The notes under the pieces are model-generated. The model was not told where the DNA came from. It saw nothing but the letters and a program-made list of their open reading frames with translations, and made no database searches. Of a stretch of DNA of 63,810 nucleotides, positions 1-9,918 are shown piece by piece. Location of the stretch: the NCBI RefSeq assembly GCF_004570385.1, contig NZ_SPQL01000019.1, positions 1-63,810 of the forward strand, in the 5' to 3' direction. The position numbers and the translations under genes are program-made. Position 1 is the first letter of the stretch; each line of letters starts with the position of its first letter. Origin of the DNA: Blastococcus sp. CT_GayMR19 (GTDB lineage Bacteria; Actinomycetota; Actinomycetes; Mycobacteriales; Geodermatophilaceae).

Positions 1-1109
1 CAACCACCGCCGCCCCACGCTCCCGCGCGGCCGTCGCCCGGGCCGCGCGGGAGCGTGGGGCGGCGGTGGCTGCCCGCGTGCGGGGCGATGCCGAGCGCGC
101 GCTCACTGCGCTGGGGAACTCTCTCGCTCGTGCCGTCGCCGAGCGGGACGCCCTCGCCACGGCCCGGTCGTCGTCCGAGGCGGAACTCCTGGAGGTGCGG
201 GCCCGAGTCCGTGCCGCGACGTCGGACCTCGACCGGCTCACCGACGAGGTGCACCGTGACGAGGTCGCCCGCGCCGAGCAGCGGTACCGGATCGAGGCGC
301 TGGAGGAGCGGGCCGCCGAGGAGTACGGCGTCGACCTGCCCACCCTGCTCGCCGAGTACGGCCCGGCCGCGCCGGTGCCGCCCGCGCCCCAGCAGGTGGC
401 CGCGGCCGAGGCGGCGGGGGAGCCCGAACCGGCGCCGACGCCCTACGACCGCGCCGTGCAGGAACGCCGCGCGGCGCGGGCCGAGCGGGACATGGCGACG
501 CTCGGCAAGGTCAACCCGCTGGCGCTCGAGGAGTTCGCGGCGCTGGAGGAGCGGCACGGGTTCCTCGCCACCCAGCTCGAGGACCTCAAGTCCACGCGAC
601 GGGACCTGCTCACCGTCGTCCGCGAGGTGGACGAGCGCATCCACGACGTCTTCGCCGCGGCGTTCGCCGACGTCCAGCGCGAGTTCGAGATCGTCTTCGC
701 CACGCTGTTCCCGGGCGGGCACGGGCGGCTGTTCCTCACCGAGCCCGACGACCTGCTGGCCACCGGCATCGAGATCGAGGCGCGTCCGCCGGGCAAGAAG
801 GTCAAGCGGCTGTCGCTGCTCTCCGGCGGGGAGCGTTCCCTGACCGCCGTCGCCCTGCTCGTGGCCATCTTCCGCGCCCGCCCCTCGCCGTTCTACGTCC
901 TCGACGAGGTCGAGGCCGCCCTGGACGACGTCAACCTGGGCCGGCTGCTCACCCTGGTCGAGGAGCTCCGGTCGACGTCCCAGCTGATCGTGATCACCCA
1001 CCAGAAGCGGACGATGGAGATCGCCGACGCCCTGTACGGCGTGAGCATGCGCGGCGACGGGATCACCGGCGTCATCAGCCAGCGGCTCCGCGAGCTCGAG
1101 ACGGCGTAG
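1..1109 (+). CDS. smc: Chromosome segregation protein SMC, C-terminal part (5' end outside window)
   Basis: SMC is the large coiled-coil ATPase that, with ScpA/ScpB, organises and segregates the chromosome. Only the C-terminal third is present, read in the frame that begins at base 3. It covers the end of the returning coiled coil (Ala/Arg/Glu-rich), then the C-terminal half of the ABC head: signature [12 protein letters not shown] near base 816, Walker [14 protein letters not shown] near 890 and VITHQK near 990. Stop at 1107-1109. ftsY downstream is the usual actinobacterial neighbour. The first 69 bases form a perfect inverted repeat, so the most upstream residues may not be genuine. Confidence 0.95.
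   Translation, partial: TTAAPRSRAAVARAARERGAAVAARVRGDAERALTALGNSLARAVAERDALATARSSSEAELLEVRARVRAATSDLDRLTDEVHRDEVARAEQRYRIEALEERAAEEYGVDLPTLLAEYGPAAPVPPAPQQVAAAEAAGEPEPAPTPYDRAVQERRAARAERDMATLGKVNPLALEEFAALEERHGFLATQLEDLKSTRRDLLTVVREVDERIHDVFAAAFADVQREFEIVFATLFPGGHGRLFLTEPDDLLATGIEIEARPPGKKVKRLSLLSGGERSLTAVALLVAIFRARPSPFYVLDEVEAALDDVNLGRLLTLVEELRSTSQLIVITHQKRTMEIADALYGVSMRGDGITGVISQRLRELETA
4..69. repeat. Perfect 29-bp inverted repeat at the window edge
   Basis: Bases 4-32 are the exact reverse complement of bases 41-69, separated by an 8-base loop (33-40). It lies inside the smc reading frame. A 29-bp perfect stem is unusual for coding DNA and may be an assembly fold-back at a contig end, although the frame stays open through it. 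Confidence 0.85.
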
Positions 1110-1118
1110 CCACCCGGT

Positions 1119-1943
1119 TCAGACGCCGCTGCGGACCTCGAGGTCGACGACGAGCGGCAGGTGGTCCGACGCGCCCTCGGCGTCCAGCACCCGGGCGGCG
1201 GCGACGGTCACGCCGGAGGAGACCCAGACCTGGTCGATCCGCTTGCGCGGCGAGCGGGCGGGGAACGTGTCGCCCTCGTCCCCGCGCCAGAACCGCCACC
1301 CCGCCTGGTCGTCGCGCTCCGTCGCCAGCTCCCAGGCGTCGGTGAAGCGCCCGCGGAGCGCCTCCAGCTCAGGGGCGTCCGGGGACGCGTTGAAGTCGCC
1401 CACCAGGACGCCGCCCTCCATCCGCTCGGTGTGCAGCGCGGCCAGCGCCGCCACCTGCTCGGCCCGCTCCGGCACCGACCGGGTCGTGAGGTGCGTCGCG
1501 GTCACCCACAGCGTGCCGCCGTCCAGCTCGAGCATCGTGCGGAGTGCGCTGCGCGGCTCGCCGCCGCCGGGCAGCCGGTGCACGTCGCTGACCAGGATCG
1601 GCAGCCGGGACAGCAGGGCGTTGCCGTACTGGCGCGGCTCGGCCGGCCCGTCCCCGCCCACCCGCGGCTCGTCGATCGCCGGCCCCCAGGCCAGCTGCAT
1701 GTCCAGCGCCCGGGAGAGCAGCAGAGCCTGGTCGACGTCCTCGCTGCGGTCGCCGTAGTACCGGTCGACCTCCTGCAGGCAGATCACGTCGGCGTCCACC
1801 GCGTGCAGCAGCTTGGCCAGCCGCGGCAGGTCGTGCCGATGGTCGTCCCCGACGCCGTGGTGGGTGTTGAACGTGACCAGACGGACGGGGATCGGAGGCT
1901 GGTCGGGTCCAGGCGCCGGCCGCATCCCGGGGAGAGCTGTCAC
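1119..1943 (-). CDS. Endonuclease/exonuclease/phosphatase (EEP) family protein
   Basis: 274 aa with the full EEP fold signature: FNTHHG near residue 25 (metal/Asn), LQEVD near residue 58 (catalytic Glu), GDFNASPD near residue 182 and SDHLPL near the C-terminus (Asp-His pair). These enzymes cleave phosphodiesters in nucleic acids, sphingomyelin or inositol phosphates, and the substrate cannot be told from sequence. No clear signal peptide. The start is GTG. It follows the PhoD-like gene by 12 bases on the same strand, so the two are probably one transcript, which would fit phosphate scavenging (inference). Confidence 0.8.
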   Translation of the reverse strand: MTALPGMRPAPGPDQPPIPVRLVTFNTHHGVGDDHRHDLPRLAKLLHAVDADVICLQEVDRYYGDRSEDVDQALLLSRALDMQLAWGPAIDEPRVGGDGPAEPRQYGNALLSRLPILVSDVHRLPGGGEPRSALRTMLELDGGTLWVTATHLTTRSVPERAEQVAALAALHTERMEGGVLVGDFNASPDAPELEALRGRFTDAWELATERDDQAGWRFWRGDEGDTFPARSPRKRIDQVWVSSGVTVAAARVLDAEGASDHLPLVVDLEVRSGV

Positions 1944-1955
1944 CGCCCCACCCTG

Positions 1956-3629
1956 TCAGGCCTCGGCCAGCGGCATGTCGAGGACCTGGGTCAGCTCCGT
2001 GGCACCCAGCTCGCTCACCGACAGCACGAACCGCGCCTCGCGCCCGGTGAGCACCAGCTCGCCGATCTGGTTGCCGAAGTACGGGCCGGCCTGCTTCTCC
2101 CACTCGAGCGTCGTCGGCTCGGCCCGCACCAGGCGGGCGAGCCGCTCGGTGAGACGCCGTGCCCGGGCGCTCCACCCGATCCGGAAACCCACCCGGATCG
2201 GGTGCGGGGCCTGGTTGTGCAGCGGCGAGACCGTCAGCTGGTGCACGCGGGCCGCGAGCCCCTCCGGGCGGACCACCTCGGCGGCGTAGGCGTGGTGGAC
2301 GTCGCCGGAGAGCACCAGCGCGGTCGCCGGCGCGCGGCCGTGCTCGCCCCGCGCGACGGCGGTGAGCGCCGACCCGAGACGGTCGAAGGAGTGCCCGAAG
2401 GCCGCCCAGTGCTCCAGGTCGGACGCCTGGCGCACCGCCTCGGACAGGCGCCCCCGCCACCGGCCGTGGTGCCGGACGTTCAGCGTCTCGTTCCACCGCT
2501 CGAGGTTGTGGATGGCGTGCGGCAGCAGCCACGGCAGGGAGGTGCCGAGGATGAGGTGTTCCACGCCCTCGTCGACCGCCCGGTGCATGGCCGCTTCCAC
2601 CCAGGCGAACTCGTCCTCGTCCAGCATCCGCCGGTGCTGCTCCTCCAGCACCCGGCCCGCCCGGCTGTCGATCATGATCAGCCGCGCGTCGCCCCAGTGG
2701 CGCACGAAGCTCCACCGGATCGTGGCCGGTTCGGCGTCGGCCAGTTCGGCCATCTCGCGCAGCATCGGCTCGGCGTCCCGGGCGGCGTCATCGGCGCTCA
2801 TGCCCTGGATCGCCTGCCAGGTCTTGTTCTCCGCCAGCTCCTGCGGGCTGAGGTTGCCCAGGTGCTGGTAGACCCAGTAGCTGACCAGGCCGCCGCAGAT
2901 CCGCCCGTGCCACCACGCCTCGCTGGTGACCTTCTCCCGCCACGCGGCGGAGGTGTTCCAGTCGTCGATCATCTCGTGGTCGTCGAAGATCATGGACGAC
3001 GGGATGGTCGACAGCAGCCAGCGGACCTGCGGGTCGCCCCACGACTCCACGTAGAGCCGGGTGTACTCCTCGAAGTCCGCGACCTGGTCCTCGAGTGCCA
3101 CCGCTTCCTTGCGGGACGTGCGGCGGCGCCTGAGGACGGACTTCGTCTCCTTCGTCAGCTCGTCGGCGTAGACCTGGTCACCGAGCAGCACCAGGGCGTC
3201 GGGCCACTGGTCCTCCGGCAGCGGCGCGATCCGGCTCGCGTACAGGTCCAGCGCGTCGGGCGGGATCCCCTCGGACTCCCCGACCGTCCGCGGGCTGGCG
3301 TACCGGCAGGAACCGAAGGCGATGCGGAAGGGGCCCGAGCCGCCGGCGGTGCGGATGCGGCTCGGCGGGAACTCCGACCCGGCCGGCGGCCACACCTGCC
3401 CGCCGTCGAGGCGCACCTCGTAGGGGGTGCTGCTTCCCGGCTCGAGGTCCTCCACCAGGACGAGCGCGTAGTGGTGGCCGCCGACGCAGAACGTGCGCGC
3501 CCGCCGGCCGAGCACCTCGACCTCGCAGGGGCGGTCGGTCTCCACCCACACCGTGGCGGACACGGGGTCGACGTGCCTCAGGAGTGGGCCGAGGAGGAGG
3601 GCGGGGGGGCTCTCGTCGGGCGGTGGCAT
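1956..3629 (-). CDS. PhoD-like alkaline phosphatase / phosphodiesterase
   Basis: 557 aa, metallophosphatase of the PhoD type. Visible metal-site motifs are GDQVYADE near residue 150, FDDHEMIDDWN near 215 and LSGDVHHAYA near 440. The N-terminal 100 residues look like the beta-sandwich PhoD_N domain (GPLLRHVDPVSATVWVETD). No Tat or Sec signal is seen with the chosen ATG (3627-3629), which is the first Met before the conserved domain, so the protein may be cytoplasmic. It is divergent from ftsY with 67 bases between starts and precedes the EEP gene. Confidence 0.85.
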   Translation of the reverse strand: MPPPDESPPALLLGPLLRHVDPVSATVWVETDRPCEVEVLGRRARTFCVGGHHYALVLVEDLEPGSSTPYEVRLDGGQVWPPAGSEFPPSRIRTAGGSGPFRIAFGSCRYASPRTVGESEGIPPDALDLYASRIAPLPEDQWPDALVLLGDQVYADELTKETKSVLRRRRTSRKEAVALEDQVADFEEYTRLYVESWGDPQVRWLLSTIPSSMIFDDHEMIDDWNTSAAWREKVTSEAWWHGRICGGLVSYWVYQHLGNLSPQELAENKTWQAIQGMSADDAARDAEPMLREMAELADAEPATIRWSFVRHWGDARLIMIDSRAGRVLEEQHRRMLDEDEFAWVEAAMHRAVDEGVEHLILGTSLPWLLPHAIHNLERWNETLNVRHHGRWRGRLSEAVRQASDLEHWAAFGHSFDRLGSALTAVARGEHGRAPATALVLSGDVHHAYAAEVVRPEGLAARVHQLTVSPLHNQAPHPIRVGFRIGWSARARRLTERLARLVRAEPTTLEWEKQAGPYFGNQIGELVLTGREARFVLSVSELGATELTQVLDMPLAEA

Positions 3630-3696
3630 GCCACCAGACTGGCCCACGCACCTGTGTCCCGCCTGCATCCCCGCTGTGGGCTGGAAGACTCGGGGC

Positions 3697-4890
3697 ATGG
3701 AATTCGTGCTCATCGCGATCGTGATCCTCGTCGTCGCGCTGATCGCCGGGCTCGGCCTGCTCGTCGGCCGGGGACGACGCACCACCCGGCTGGACGACGA
3801 CGCGGTCGCCGGCACGACGCTGACGCGGCCGCGCCCTCCCGTCGAGGAGGCGCCCCCCGCACGGGGTTCGACGGCATCCGGTCTCGGTCTGCCGCCCGAG
3901 GCGCCGGAGGTCTCGCTCCCGCCCGCCGAGCCCGAGCCGGGGCTGCTCTTCGAGACCCCGCCGCCGTCGGCCGGGCGGCTCGTGCGGCTGCGCTCCCGGC
4001 TGGCCCGCTCCCAGTCCTCGCTCGGCCGTGGCCTGCTCACGGTGCTGGCCCGCGAGAAGCTCACCGAGGACGACTGGGAGGAGGTCGAGGAGACCCTCCT
4101 CGCCGCCGACGTGGGCCTCGCCGCGACCACGCAGATCGTCGAGCGCCTGCGCACCCAGTCGATGGTGCTCGCCACCGCCAGTGGCACCGACCTGCGGGAG
4201 CTGCTGGTGCGCGAGCTCGTCGCCGTCCTGGGGCCGGACCTGGACCGCACGCTGGGCACCGACCGGCACGACGGGCTGCCGGGCGTCGTCCTCGTGGTGG
4301 GGGTCAACGGCGCCGGCAAGACGACGACCGTCGGCAAGATCGCCCGCGTGCTCGTCGGCGACGGGAAGAGCGTCGTCCTCGGTGCCGCCGACACCTTCCG
4401 CGCCGCCGCCGCCGACCAGCTGGAGACCTGGGGCGAGCGCGTGGGCGTGCTGACCGTGCGCGGCCGCGAGGGCGGCGACCCGGCGTCGGTGGCGTTCGAA
4501 TCGGTCCGCACCGGCGTGGAGGGCGAGGTCGACGCCGTGCTGGTGGACACCGCCGGCCGGCTGCACACCAAGTCGGGCCTCATGGACGAGCTGGGCAAGA
4601 TCAAGCGCGTCGTCGAGAAGCAGTCGCCCGTGACGGAGGTGCTGCTCGTGCTCGACGCGACGACCGGGCAGAACGGGATCGTGCAGGCGCGGGTGTTCAC
4701 CGAGGCGGTGGACGTCACCGGAGTGGTGCTCACGAAGCTCGACGGCACGGCCAAGGGCGGCATCGTCGTCTCGGTGCAGCGGGAGCTCGGCATCCCGGTG
4801 AAGCTCATCGGGCTGGGGGAGGGACCCGACGACCTCGCGCCGTTCGAGCCGGGTGCCTTCGCGGAGGCGCTGGTCGGCGGAGGGGACTAG
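3697..4890 (+). CDS. ftsY: Signal recognition particle receptor FtsY
   Basis: 397-aa SRP receptor GTPase; it docks Ffh-ribosome complexes at the membrane for co-translational insertion. Residues 2-24 form one hydrophobic segment (membrane anchor), followed by an acidic/Pro-rich linker and the NG domain: G1 GVNGAGKTTTVGK near 202, DTFRAAA near 232, G3 DTAGRLHTK near 284, and G4 TKLDGTAKGG near 346. The start at ATG 3697 puts the anchor at the N-terminus. Its stop TAG is part of a CTAG that also supplies the stop of the convergent downstream gene. Confidence 0.96.
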   Translation: MEFVLIAIVILVVALIAGLGLLVGRGRRTTRLDDDAVAGTTLTRPRPPVEEAPPARGSTASGLGLPPEAPEVSLPPAEPEPGLLFETPPPSAGRLVRLRSRLARSQSSLGRGLLTVLAREKLTEDDWEEVEETLLAADVGLAATTQIVERLRTQSMVLATASGTDLRELLVRELVAVLGPDLDRTLGTDRHDGLPGVVLVVGVNGAGKTTTVGKIARVLVGDGKSVVLGAADTFRAAAADQLETWGERVGVLTVRGREGGDPASVAFESVRTGVEGEVDAVLVDTAGRLHTKSGLMDELGKIKRVVEKQSPVTEVLLVLDATTGQNGIVQARVFTEAVDVTGVVLTKLDGTAKGGIVVSVQRELGIPVKLIGLGEGPDDLAPFEPGAFAEALVGGGD

Positions 4891-5249
4891 ACGAGGTCCG
4901 CCGGGTCCAGCTCGACGGTGTACGACGTGATGGCGGTGACGACCCCGTCGCGGAACTCGTAGATGTCGCAGGAGGCGACGACGCCGACCTCGCCCTCGGC
5001 GTCCACGTAGCGGCCGATCGCGTCCACCGCGGCTGCGTCGCCCTCGGCGACGACCAGGAAGCGCTCGAAGCATGCCGTGCCCTTCGCGAGCTCGCTGAGC
5101 GTGGTTTCGCACGCGTCGATCACGGCCTCCCGCCCGGTCAGCGTGAACTGCCCGGGGGAGGTCCAGCGCACGTCGGTGGCCAGGGACGGGTAGGCCTCGG
5201 CGAAGCGGTGGCCGGAGAAGGCCTCGGCGATCTGGCGGGGCGTGGCCAT
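4887..5249 (-). CDS. NTF2/SnoaL-like small protein
   Basis: 120 aa. The pattern (N-terminal helix PRQIAEAFSGHRFAEAYPSLATDV, then RWTSPG, a conserved Trp, and late strands VVASCDIYEFRDGVVTAITSY) is that of the cone-shaped NTF2-like/SnoaL fold. These proteins are small-molecule-binding or isomerase-like; nothing shows the ligand. It sits 22 bases after cbiO on the same strand and may be the last gene of that operon. Its stop overlaps the ftsY stop in a CTAG. Confidence 0.7.
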   Translation of the reverse strand: MATPRQIAEAFSGHRFAEAYPSLATDVRWTSPGQFTLTGREAVIDACETTLSELAKGTACFERFLVVAEGDAAAVDAIGRYVDAEGEVGVVASCDIYEFRDGVVTAITSYTVELDPADLV

Positions 5250-5271
5250 CAGGTGTCCTCTCGGGCGACGG

Positions 5272-6021
5272 CTAGGACGACGGGACGTTCGCCGGGTCGA
5301 ACCCGTAGGGGAGCTCCAGCCGGTGCGCGGCCAGCAGGTCGGCGTCGGCGAGCAGGTCGCGCGTCGGCCCGTCCGCGACCACGGCTCCGCCGTCCAGGAC
5401 GACCGATCGCGGGCAGAGCTGCAGGGCGTACGGCAGGTCGTGGGTGACCATCAGCAGGGTCACCGGCAGCGCCTGCAGCACCTCGGCCAGCTCGCGGCGG
5501 CCGGCGGGGTCGAGGTTGGACGACGGCTCGTCGAGCACCAGGATCTCCGGGTCCATCGACAGCACCGTGGCGACCGCGACCCGACGGCGCTGGCCGAAGG
5601 ACAGGTGGTGCGGCGGCCGGTCGGCGAACTCCGCCATGCCCACCCGGTCCAGCGCCGCCGCGACCCGCGCCGCGACCTCGGGTTCCGGCAGGCCGAGATT
5701 GCGCGGGCCGAACGCGACGTCCTCGGCGACGGTCGGCATGAACAGCTGGTCGTCGGGGTCCTGGAAGACGACGCCGACCCGCCGCCGGATCTCCCGCAGG
5801 GTCGGCTTGCCGACCGGCAGCCCGGCCACCGACACCCGGCCGCGGCCGGCCCGCAGGATGCCGTTGAGGTGCAGCACGAGCGTCGTCTTCCCGGCCCCGT
5901 TCGGGCCGAGCAACGCCACCCGCTCGCCCCGCTCGAGCCGCAGGTCGACGCCGAACAGTGCCTGGTGCCCGTCGGGATAGGCGAAGGCGACATCCTCGAC
6001 CAGCAGGGAGGGAGCCGTCAT
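5272..6021 (-). CDS. cbiO: Metal ECF transporter ATPase CbiO/NikO
   Basis: 249-aa ABC ATPase that powers uptake of Ni2+ or Co2+ by the membrane proteins encoded upstream. Walker A GPNGAGKTT near residue 37, Q-loop VFQDPDDQLF near 87, signature in the variant form LSFGQ near 139, Walker B ILVLDEPSSNLDP near 157, switch His in VTHDLPYAL. The ATG overlaps the cbiQ stop (ATGA), so the two are translationally coupled. The VFQDPDDQLF Q-loop is typical of the CbiO/EcfA group. Confidence 0.92.
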   Translation of the reverse strand: MTAPSLLVEDVAFAYPDGHQALFGVDLRLERGERVALLGPNGAGKTTLVLHLNGILRAGRGRVSVAGLPVGKPTLREIRRRVGVVFQDPDDQLFMPTVAEDVAFGPRNLGLPEPEVAARVAAALDRVGMAEFADRPPHHLSFGQRRRVAVATVLSMDPEILVLDEPSSNLDPAGRRELAEVLQALPVTLLMVTHDLPYALQLCPRSVVLDGGAVVADGPTRDLLADADLLAAHRLELPYGFDPANVPSS

Positions 6022-6800
6022 CCGAGCACGAACCCCGCCGTCAGGACCGCCGCCGCGGCCACCGGCAGCGTCAGCGCCGTCGCCCAGGCCCGCGGGCGGA
6101 CGGCGGCGGCCGGGCCGGTGCGCAGGTGCCCGTCGTAGCCCCTGGACAGCATGGCGAGGTGCACCCGTTCGCCCCGCTCGTAGGAGCGCACGAACAGCGA
6201 CCCCGCCGTGGCGCCGAGGACGCGCAGCCCGGCCGCGCCCCGCGCGCGGAAGCCGCGGGACTCGCGGGCGACCCGCATCCGCTGGAGCTCGCCGGTGACG
6301 ACGTCGGCGTAGCGGATCATGAACATCAGGATCTGCACGAGCACCGCCGGCAGCCGCAGCCGCTGCAGCCCGCGGAGCAGTGCCCGGGGCTCGGTCGTGA
6401 CGGCGAGGACGGTCGCGGCGAGCACCGAGAGCGTGGCCTTCGCCAGCAGCCCGCCGCCGGTCTCCAGCCCGCTCCGGGAGACCGCCAGGCCGAGCACCTC
6501 CACCCGGGGCCCCGCCGTCACGAACGGCAGCAGCAGGGCGAACGCGACGAACGGCAGCTCGACGACCAGACCGCGGGCGAGCCGCCCGGGCCGCACCCGG
6601 GCGACGGCTGCCACGGCGAGCACCACCACCAGGTAGCCGGCGTAGGCCGCCGGGGCCCAGGCGGCGTGCACCGGCGTCGCCACCACGACCAGGGCGAAGG
6701 CCAGGACGGCGACGAGCTTGACGTGCGGCTCCAGCCGGTGGACCCGGGTGGTGCCGCCCACGTAGCGGGCGGTCAGGGCGCCGCCGTGACCCGCGCCCAC
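6018..6800 (-). CDS. cbiQ: Metal ECF transporter transmembrane protein CbiQ/NikQ
   Basis: 260-aa integral membrane coupling component. About five or six hydrophobic segments (first near residues 27-70) are followed by two Ala/Ser-Arg-Gly motifs, ARESRGF near 178 and MLSRGYDG near 212, which are the coupling helices that contact the ATPase. The GTG start is one base after the stop of the PDGLE gene, and the stop overlaps the cbiO start. It belongs to the MNQO operon; metal choice is made by the M component. Confidence 0.9.
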   Translation of the reverse strand: MGAGHGGALTARYVGGTTRVHRLEPHVKLVAVLAFALVVVATPVHAAWAPAAYAGYLVVVLAVAAVARVRPGRLARGLVVELPFVAFALLLPFVTAGPRVEVLGLAVSRSGLETGGGLLAKATLSVLAATVLAVTTEPRALLRGLQRLRLPAVLVQILMFMIRYADVVTGELQRMRVARESRGFRARGAAGLRVLGATAGSLFVRSYERGERVHLAMLSRGYDGHLRTGPAAAVRPRAWATALTLPVAAAAVLTAGFVLG

Positions 6801-6801
6801 G

Positions 6802-7125
6802 TCAGTCCGTCGGCGTGCCGGCGCCGGCGGCCCGCCGCCGGACGAGCAGGGTCAGTCCACCCGCCAGTGCGAGGGTGACCACGACGCCGGCGACGCCGGC
6901 CGTTCCGGTCGAGACGCGGCTCTCCTCGCCGGCCACGGCGTAGTCGGCCAGCGGAGAGTCCGCGGTCGCGCTGTCCTGGGCGGTGTCGGCGAAGCCCGCC
7001 TGCTCGGCAGCCGATTCGAGCCCGTCCGGGGAGGAGCTGGCGTACCAGCTGCCCACGCCGGCGACCAGCAGGGCCAGCAGCAGGCCGGTGACCCAGACCG
7101 TGCGGGTGCGGGGTGCGCGGCTCAC
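6802..7125 (-). CDS. PDGLE-domain protein (CbiN-like component)
   Basis: 107 aa with two transmembrane segments (about 9-28 and 76-97) and an exported loop beginning SPDGLESAAEQAGF, the diagnostic PDGLE motif. In many actinobacterial metal ECF systems this small protein takes the place of CbiN or NikN, either free or fused to the M protein, and is needed for transport. The GTG start overlaps the cbiM stop (GTGA). Assignment as the N component is from family knowledge and position. Confidence 0.85.
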   Translation of the reverse strand: MSRAPRTRTVWVTGLLLALLVAGVGSWYASSSPDGLESAAEQAGFADTAQDSATADSPLADYAVAGEESRVSTGTAGVAGVVVTLALAGGLTLLVRRRAAGAGTPTD

Positions 7126-7826
7126 CGGGTGATCCCGGCCCCGACCGGCTCGGCGCGGCTCTGCAGCGGGGCGGCCTGGTGCAGGTGCGTCGCGCCGTGG
7201 ACGAGGTCCGGCCGCACGGCGAGGACGGCGCCGAGCACCGCGACGGTGATGGCGGCCTCGCCGACGCCGATCAGCAGGTGCACCCCACCCATGGCCGCGG
7301 CGACGGCGCCGAGGGGCACTCCCGCGACCCCGCCGACCGCGAACAGGGCGACGAACGCGAGCGCCGCCGCGGGCACGGAGAGGAACGCAGCCGTGGCCGC
7401 GGCGGCCAGCAGCCCGCCGCGCGTCCGGGGCAGCACGGCGGTGAGCAGCCGGAAGACGCCGTAGCCGAGCACGACCGACACCACCGCCATCAGCGTGACG
7501 TTGGTGCCCAGTGCCGTGAGCCCGCCGTCGGCGAAGAGGACCGCCTGGACCAGCAGGACCACGGTCATGCACAGGATCGCCGTCCACGGTCCCACCAGGA
7601 CGGCGGTGAGCACCGCGCCGATCAGGTGCCCGCTGGTGCCGCCGGCGACCGGGAAGTTGATCATCTGGGCGGCGAAGACGAAGGCGGCCGTCAGGCCCGC
7701 GAGGGGCGCGGCGCGATCGTCCAGCTCGCGCTCGGCGCGGCGGATCGCCAGGGCGACGACGCCGACGGCCAGGGCCCCGGTGGCGACGGACGTGGCGGGG
7801 TCGAGGAACCCGTCGGGGACGTGCAC
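7122..7826 (-). CDS. cbiM: Metal ECF substrate-binding protein CbiM/NikM
   Basis: 234-aa membrane S-component that binds the metal. It begins MHVPDGFL; in this family His2 of the processed N-terminus coordinates the metal, and an MHIPDG-type N-terminus is the form I associate with nickel (NikM) rather than the MHIMEG form of cobalt CbiM. Further conserved: QMINFPVAGGTSGHLIGA near residue 58 and GVHLLIGVGEAAIT near 180. The start GTG (7824-7826) has GGAGG four bases upstream. First gene of the minus-strand operon; a Nur-like box lies 76-98 bases upstream. Substrate nickel is favoured but unproven. Confidence 0.88.
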   Translation of the reverse strand: MHVPDGFLDPATSVATGALAVGVVALAIRRAERELDDRAAPLAGLTAAFVFAAQMINFPVAGGTSGHLIGAVLTAVLVGPWTAILCMTVVLLVQAVLFADGGLTALGTNVTLMAVVSVVLGYGVFRLLTAVLPRTRGGLLAAAATAAFLSVPAAALAFVALFAVGGVAGVPLGAVAAAMGGVHLLIGVGEAAITVAVLGAVLAVRPDLVHGATHLHQAAPLQSRAEPVGAGITR

Positions 7827-7901
7827 GCTGCCTCCGGAGTGCTCGCGGGTGGTGGGCGGCGACCGCGCCCAGCTGGGGGTCTGCCGCCTGCGGAAACCTT
7901 A

Positions 7902-7924
7902 TTGCACATCGTTTGCAATTGCAC
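7902..7924. promoter_or_regulatory. Nur-like (nickel-responsive Fur family) operator
   Basis: TTGCAC (7902-7907), five bases, TTGCAA (7913-7918), then TTGCAC (7919-7924). The first pair matches the published Streptomyces Nur consensus tTGCaa-N5-ttGCAA with the right spacing. It sits upstream of cbiM. Because TTGCAA is itself palindromic the same bases also read as an 11-bp direct repeat. Binding is inferred. Confidence 0.55.
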
Positions 7925-8001
7925 TGCCGGGTGTGTCCGGTGCCACGAACGGGGGGTCCGCAACACGACCGGAACGCAGGAGCGGGACACGCGGACCTGA
8001 G

Positions 8002-8040
8002 TTCACCGCCACGAAACGTGCCGAGGACGCCGCCAGAAAC
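8002..8040 (+). promoter_or_regulatory. GlnR-like binding site upstream of amt
   Basis: TTCAC (8002-8006), six bases, GAAAC (8013-8017), six bases, AGGAC (8024-8028), seven bases, GAAAC (8036-8040). This follows the actinobacterial GlnR pattern GTnAC-n6-GAAAC, repeated, about 100 bases before the amt start. GlnR activation of amt-glnB-glnD under nitrogen limitation is established in Streptomyces and mycobacteria. Confidence 0.55.
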
Positions 8041-8138
8041 ACGGGGACGGCACCGTGAACGCCACGTCGCCCTCCTCCCGAGGAGCGCCGGACACACCCG
8101 CCCCGGCCCCTGGCCGACGATCCACTCAGGAGGTTGCC

Positions 8139-9826
<1,688 letters not shown>

Positions 9827-9840
9827 GTCCTGAGGACGGC

Positions 9841-9879
9841 CGCCGGCCGGGGGAGCGGATTCCGCTGCCCCGGCCGGCG
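9841..9879 (+). terminator. Long GC hairpin between glnB and glnD
   Basis: 12-bp perfect stem (9841-9852 with 9868-9879), one G-G mismatch, then a further 5-bp stem and a three-base loop. Followed by TTCCTCT but no U tract. Likely terminates or attenuates amt-glnB transcription before glnD. Confidence 0.65.
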
Positions 9880-9918
9880 TTCCTCTGCCAGGCGGCTCAC
9901 ATCCATCGAGGGGGAGAC

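Larger units (their letters stand above)
7827..8138. other. Divergent regulatory region between cbiM and amt
   Basis: 312 bases with no gene. It holds the TTGCA-type operator near 7902-7924 on the cbiM side and a GlnR-like array near 8002-8040 on the amt side. An open frame reaches back from amt to an ATG at 8055 but lacks a ribosome-binding site there. Confidence 0.7.

Noticed and set aside
1161-5447. Very long plus-strand open frame (over 1,400 codons) across several genes
   Set aside because: It is antisense to the EEP and PhoD genes and out of frame with ftsY, is Arg/Pro/Gly-rich with no domain, and is explained by GC-rich third positions. Similar shadows occur opposite most genes in the window.
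7902-7924. Reading the TTGCA site before cbiM as a SARP site
   Set aside because: It also has an 11-bp direct repeat, but no SARP gene is near, whereas the dyad and transporter content fit Nur. Kept as an ambiguity rather than a claim.
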